A DNA stretch of 35,141 nucleotides from Alphaproteobacteria bacterium UBA6062. GTDB taxonomy: Bacteria; Pseudomonadota; Alphaproteobacteria; Sneathiellales; Sneathiellaceae. A program made the translations under genes and the position numbers. Positions within the stretch are counted from its first letter, which is position 1; each line of letters begins with the position of its first letter. The notes under the pieces are model-generated. The model was not told the DNA's origin, made no database searches, and saw only the letters and a program-made list of their open reading frames with translations. Location of the stretch: assembly GCA_002428885.1 (NCBI GenBank), contig DIYE01000333.1:554-35694 (forward strand). The letters run 5' to 3'. Positions 31,593 through 35,141 of the stretch are shown here, one piece after another.

Positions 31593-32432
31593 ATGGAAAT
31601 TGTTAGTGAACAGGCCTGCTTCGGCGGTCTTCAGGGGTTTTATTCCCACAGCTCTACCGAGACCGGCACAGCTATGCGCTTTTCGGTTTATCAGCCGCCT
31701 GCCACTCAGGAAGGGCCGGTTTCTATCCTGTATTATCTTGCGGGCCTGACCTGCACGGAAGAGACGGCAACCATTAAGGCAGGCGCCCAACGGCTTGCTG
31801 CTGATCTCGGCCTTATGCTCGTCATGCCGGATACCAGCCCGCGCGGCGCCGGTATTCCGGGTGAAGACGATGACTGGGATTTCGGAACGGGTGCCGGCTT
31901 TTATCTGGATGCAACAGAAGACCCCTGGTCCAACAATTATAGAATGTACTCTTATGTGACTAAAGAGCTTCCCGAACTGATTAAAGAGAACTTCCCGGTC
32001 AACAATGGTCCTGCCGGGATTTTCGGTCATTCCATGGGCGGGCATGGCGCCCTGATCATTGGTCTCAAAAACCCGGATCAATATGCTTCTGTGTCCGCTT
32101 TCGCTCCGATCTGCGCGCCAAGTCAGTGCCCCTGGGGCGAGAAAGCCCTTGGGAATTACCTTGGGTCAGACAGGAAAAGCTGGGCTGACTATGACGCCAC
32201 AGAACTTGTTAAGAGAGGCGCAACCTCACAACATCTCCTGATCGACCAGGGCGAAGCCGATCAATTTCTGGAGAGAGAACTGCATCCTCATGTATTTGAG
32301 GCCGCCTGCAAGGAAGTCGGTCAGCCCCTGACCTATCGCAGTCAGCCGGGTTATGACCATAGCTACTATTTCATCCAGACGTTTATGGAAGATCATCTGA
32401 ACCACCATGCAAAGATCCTGAAAGGCCTATAG
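31593..32432 (+). CDS. frmB: S-formylglutathione hydrolase
   Basis: A 279-residue serine esterase (esterase D family) that hydrolyses S-formylglutathione to formate and glutathione. The predicted catalytic triad is Ser147 (GHSMGG), Asp223 (QGEADQF) and His256 (GYDHSYYF). The oxyanion-hole region YYLAGLTCTEE is present. The ATG has GAGG upstream. It completes the glutathione-dependent formaldehyde pathway with frmA just before it. The 3' end overlaps the convergent ribokinase gene by 6 bases, with both stop codons inside a long hairpin. Confidence 0.96.
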   Translation: MEIVSEQACFGGLQGFYSHSSTETGTAMRFSVYQPPATQEGPVSILYYLAGLTCTEETATIKAGAQRLAADLGLMLVMPDTSPRGAGIPGEDDDWDFGTGAGFYLDATEDPWSNNYRMYSYVTKELPELIKENFPVNNGPAGIFGHSMGGHGALIIGLKNPDQYASVSAFAPICAPSQCPWGEKALGNYLGSDRKSWADYDATELVKRGATSQHLLIDQGEADQFLERELHPHVFEAACKEVGQPLTYRSQPGYDHSYYFIQTFMEDHLNHHAKILKGL

Positions 32433-32444
32433 GCTTTTCAGGAT
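32415..32444. terminator. Bidirectional hairpin over convergent stop codons
   Basis: ATCCTGAAAGGCCTA (32415-32429) pairs with TAGGCTTTTCAGGAT (32430-32444) over 15 positions with a single G-T wobble. It covers the stop codons of frmB (32432) and the ribokinase gene (32427). It is a likely shared terminator, although the flanking T-tracts are short. Confidence 0.55.
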
Positions 32445-33329
32445 TTCATTGATTTTATCGCGATAAGGGAGGCTTGTCTGAGCCCCGGCCACGGTGCAAG
32501 CTAAACCTCCCGCCGCAGCACCAAACTGCAAGGCATCCTGAAGGCTTTTTCCTTCTGATAGAGCCGCTGCGAAACCGCCGATAAAACTGTCACCGGCCGC
32601 TGTCGTATCAACCGGCTTAACGGCAATGGCCGGCACCCGAATAACCCAGCCGTCTTCGGCTGCGATCACCCCCTGGCTTCCCAATGTCAAAACACAGCAA
32701 AGATCAAACCGCCGGGCGATTTCGGCGACCAGTTCATCTCCGCTGAGATCATCAAGACCATGTTGCCGGGCTATGGCATCCGCTTCAACTTCATTGACAA
32801 CCAGATAATCCAGATCCTTCAAGACGGCTTCAGGCACATTCCCGGCAGGCGCAAGATTAAGGATAGACTTCACGCCGGCTTTCTTCGCGACCTTAACGGC
32901 TTTCCAGTTTTCTGCCGCATCTACTTCCATCTGCAACAGCAAATAGTCGGCTTTTTTTAAGGTTGCAGAGGTAATTTGCTTCGCTTTCGCATCTCCATTC
33001 GCACCAGAGACCACAACAATGGAATTCTCCGCCTTACCGTCAACCCAGATCGATGCGCAGCCGGTCGGATTTGCCGTTCTTGCAATCAATGATAAATCTA
33101 CCTGCTCCTCCCGCATAAGAGACAAAGCCGGATCTGCGTTGGCATCTTCGCCGACGGCACCAACCATGGCGACCTCTGTCCCGGCCCGGCGGGCTGCCAG
33201 TGCCTGATTGGCTCCCTTCCCGCCCGGAACCTGGACATATCCGGTTCCGAGGATTGTCTCTCCGGGTTTGGGGTGAGCCTGCATCTGGTAAACCTGGTCG
33301 ATGTTGATGGAGCCGAACACAACAATCAT
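32427..33329 (-). CDS. rbsK: Ribokinase (PfkB family)
   Basis: A 300-residue sugar kinase. N-terminal signature VFGSINIDQVYQMQAHPKPGE and GGKGANQALAARRAG near 36-50 match ribokinase, and the C-terminal PfkB signature DTTAAGDSFIGGF contains the catalytic base Asp247. It would phosphorylate ribose or a related pentose. The gene follows two ABC permease genes by 84 bases on the same strand, so the transported compound may be a riboside or sugar that yields ribose. That is inference, since the permeases resemble polyamine/iron-type rather than classical ribose permeases. Confidence 0.9.
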   Translation of the reverse strand: MIVVFGSINIDQVYQMQAHPKPGETILGTGYVQVPGGKGANQALAARRAGTEVAMVGAVGEDANADPALSLMREEQVDLSLIARTANPTGCASIWVDGKAENSIVVVSGANGDAKAKQITSATLKKADYLLLQMEVDAAENWKAVKVAKKAGVKSILNLAPAGNVPEAVLKDLDYLVVNEVEADAIARQHGLDDLSGDELVAEIARRFDLCCVLTLGSQGVIAAEDGWVIRVPAIAVKPVDTTAAGDSFIGGFAAALSEGKSLQDALQFGAAAGGLACTVAGAQTSLPYRDKINEILKSL

Positions 33330-33413
33330 AAATCTCAGCCTTTCAGGAATTTGAGAACCGCCGCTTATGAACCTTTGGAGCGTCTTTCTCTATACGAAGT
33401 CCGGCTAAAGACG

Positions 33414-34256
33414 TCACCCCTTATCTATACCGCCTGCAAAAACTTCTTCTTTCAGGGCCCGGTGAGTAAGGCCAAGGAACAAGAGACCCGGCAGGGTGAT
33501 CACCAGCGTGAGGGCGGCCGATACCGGATCAAGAGCACCTCCTCCGCTGATTTTTGAAAAGAGCAATGTCGCGAGCGTATCCACCTGCCCCTGTCCCATA
33601 TAAAATGTCAGCAGAAAGATATTGGTGGATATGAGGACAGAAAAAAGCGCCGCCGCCAGCACACCCGGCAGGATCAATGGCAGTTCCACATGCATAAAGA
33701 CCTGCCGACGGCTCGCCCCAAGGAGCATTGCCTGATCCAGCATACCGCCATCCAGCTCCCCATAAATTGAGGTCAGCACTCTTATCATATAAGGCAACAC
33801 CGGGATCAAATGAGCCAGGACAATCGCGAATAAATTACCCTGAAGCCCCATCTGCAAGAAGATCAGCAACATTCCGATGCCGACGGCAATCTCCGGGACA
33901 ATTAACGGAGTTGCCAGAAATAACTCAACCAACGGCTTTCCCCGGAAGGAATGGCGAGCCAGAATCCGGGCTGCCGGTATGGCAATAATGAGGGCCAGAA
34001 GTGTTACCAGAACAGCGATCACCAGAGTATTTTGAAAAGCCGGGAAAACCCTGGAGACCGGATCAATAACATAATCCCAGGCCAGCGGAACCCGCGCAGT
34101 TTCGCGCTTTTCCCACCACCAGATGCTGGGGAGCAAATCAGGCCAACCCCAGCGGAAGGAGATAGAGGCGATCACCAACGGGATGAAAGGTCCGGCAATC
34201 GCCATTATCAGAAACAGCAAAAGGATCCGTTGCCACAAGGAAAGCCGCTTCATCAT
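33414..34256 (-). CDS. ABC transporter permease (PotC-like)
   Basis: A ~280-residue inner-membrane permease with six predicted helices. The EAA loop that contacts the ATPase is visible as LDQAMLLGASRRQVFMHVELPLILPGVL near residues 175-200. The MetI-type layout resembles PotC/CysW-like subunits of transporters for polyamines, iron or other small solutes. Start at ATG 34256, sharing one base with the stop of the preceding permease (TGATG); TTG 34259 and ATG 34253 are alternatives. The substrate is unknown; the ribokinase downstream is the only hint. Confidence 0.88.
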   Translation of the reverse strand: MMKRLSLWQRILLLFLIMAIAGPFIPLVIASISFRWGWPDLLPSIWWWEKRETARVPLAWDYVIDPVSRVFPAFQNTLVIAVLVTLLALIIAIPAARILARHSFRGKPLVELFLATPLIVPEIAVGIGMLLIFLQMGLQGNLFAIVLAHLIPVLPYMIRVLTSIYGELDGGMLDQAMLLGASRRQVFMHVELPLILPGVLAAALFSVLISTNIFLLTFYMGQGQVDTLATLLFSKISGGGALDPVSAALTLVITLPGLLFLGLTHRALKEEVFAGGIDKG

Positions 34257-35137
34257 CAACTGCGCCCCCGCAGTCGTTCATAGCGGCGATACAGACTGAG
34301 ATAAAGCAACAGGCATAATCCCGAAATCATCGTTATCAGTGTTGTGATGGCCATGGCGGCCGGCCGGTTGCTGTAGTCTGGATCATCAAACAAACGCCAG
34401 GCTTCCACAGTCAGGGTATTGGGATAACCGGCCCCCAGGATAAACGGCACTTCAAAGCCGCCGAAATTAAAGGCAAAAACAATCAGCGTGCTGCTGACCA
34501 GAGCCGGTATCAGCCGGGGAAAGGTTACATGCCGAAAAATCTGCCCGTCGGATGCGCCGAGTAAAAGAGCACTCTCCTCCTCCTGTCGGCCCAAAACCAG
34601 CAGATTGGCATAAAGCATAACCGTCATAAACGGTACTTGCTTCCAGAGATACACCGCCATGATTCCGAAGCCCCCGGAGGTTTGCAGTAACCTTGGAAAT
34701 TCCGACGGGCTGGCAATCCAGCCGATCGCATAAGCCAAGCGCGCAAGTAACCCGCCATTGGCGAAAAGCAGAATGACCAGGCTGACACCGACCAGATAGG
34801 GCACCACCATGGGAATCTTGTATATCAACAGGGCAAAACCCCGGCCCCGAAAACGCCTGGCCAGAATAACAGAGAGAGCGAGACTGATGGCTGCCCCGAT
34901 CACCGTCGGCACCAGAGAGTAATAAAAGGTTAGGCCGAGGGAGAGCCAGAAGCCATCGCTCCTAAACTGCTCGGTATAGAACCGAAAGGTCGGAAACTCG
35001 GATACACCATAATGCGGGGCATATCCCAGGCTCTGGACGATACTGAGAACCAATGCTCCAAAGAACAGCAAACCCATGACCAGAATCGCCGGGGCCAGCC
35101 CGGCGACCCGTTTGAGCGTCTCCTGCCGCTGAAACAC
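34256..35137 (-). CDS. ABC transporter permease (PotB-like), start at window edge
   Basis: About 293 residues with six helices and an EAA loop (EEESALLLGASDGQIFRHVTFPRLIPAL, about residues 188-215). Pairs with the next permease as a PotB/PotC-like heterodimer. The first visible start is a GTG at 35137, and the frame stays open to the end of the window, so the true start may lie outside. The ATPase and solute-binding protein genes expected for this transporter are presumably further upstream, beyond the window. Confidence 0.85.
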   Translation of the reverse strand: MFQRQETLKRVAGLAPAILVMGLLFFGALVLSIVQSLGYAPHYGVSEFPTFRFYTEQFRSDGFWLSLGLTFYYSLVPTVIGAAISLALSVILARRFRGRGFALLIYKIPMVVPYLVGVSLVILLFANGGLLARLAYAIGWIASPSEFPRLLQTSGGFGIMAVYLWKQVPFMTVMLYANLLVLGRQEEESALLLGASDGQIFRHVTFPRLIPALVSSTLIVFAFNFGGFEVPFILGAGYPNTLTVEAWRLFDDPDYSNRPAAMAITTLITMISGLCLLLYLSLYRRYERLRGRS

Positions 35138-35141
35138 CGTC

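Noticed and set aside
1..35141. tRNA, rRNA or prophage content
   Set aside because: No cloverleaf, rRNA segment, integrase or phage structural gene was seen when reading both strands; a tRNA scan would settle this formally.

Overview
The window looks like a chromosome segment of an alphaproteobacterium with roughly balanced base composition. The evidence is a complete alphaproteobacterial-style Tad/Cpa pilus operon, a CoxD/CoxE-like ATPase plus von Willebrand pair, a glutathione-dependent formaldehyde pathway and a phenylacetyl-CoA epoxygenase operon. The genus cannot be fixed from the sequence alone. I see no rRNA, tRNA, CRISPR array, transposase, integrase or prophage gene.

Layout. 1-4073 (+): the 3' part of a MoxR/CoxD-like AAA ATPase, a CoxE-like VWA protein, a TauE/SafE membrane exporter and a DUF1853 protein. 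4070-5639 (-): a three-gene cluster of EamA transporter, ABM-fold protein and NIPSNAP protein with stop/start overlaps. It is divergent from a LysE exporter and an ArsR-type regulator (5781-7147, +), and the shared 141-bp gap carries a 6-4-6 dyad. 7149-18406 (-): a 13-gene Tad pilus operon in the order flp, prepilin peptidase, cpaB, secretin, cpaD, cpaE/tadZ, cpaF/tadA, tadB, tadC, tadD, tadE, tadE, tadG. 18407-19038: a 632-bp AT-rich gap with stacked inverted repeats. 19039-24739: envelope and glycan genes, namely a COG4671-type glycosyltransferase, a Bax-like glucosaminidase, two tandem secreted four-cysteine proteins of no family I recognise, a GT4 glycosyltransferase with an extra C-terminal helix-turn-helix-like segment, and an LCM/COG3315-type methyltransferase preceded by a Fur-box-like palindrome. 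24935-28620 (-): paaABCDE. 28794-29435 (+): beta carbonic anhydrase, converging on a FadR-type GntR regulator (29417-30205, -). 30469-32432 (+): class III alcohol dehydrogenase and S-formylglutathione hydrolase. 32427-35141 (-): ribokinase and two ABC permeases, cut by the window edge.

How the genes work together. The Tad genes encode a full machine: Flp pilin, its peptidase, outer-membrane secretin and pilotin-like parts, ATPase, two platform proteins, localisation ATPase and three minor pseudopilins. They are tightly packed, many overlapping by 1-17 bases, so expression probably starts upstream of flp in the repeat-rich gap. The paaABCDE products form the multicomponent oxygenase that epoxidises phenylacetyl-CoA; the ligase and ring-opening enzymes are not in the window. 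FrmA and FrmB oxidise S-hydroxymethylglutathione to formate plus glutathione.

The most interesting unexplained items are the tandem four-cysteine secreted proteins, the helix-turn-helix-like tail on the GT4 enzyme, the inverted-repeat array upstream of flp, the bulged inverted repeat over the paaA promoter, and the repeated use of hairpins across the stop codons of convergent genes.
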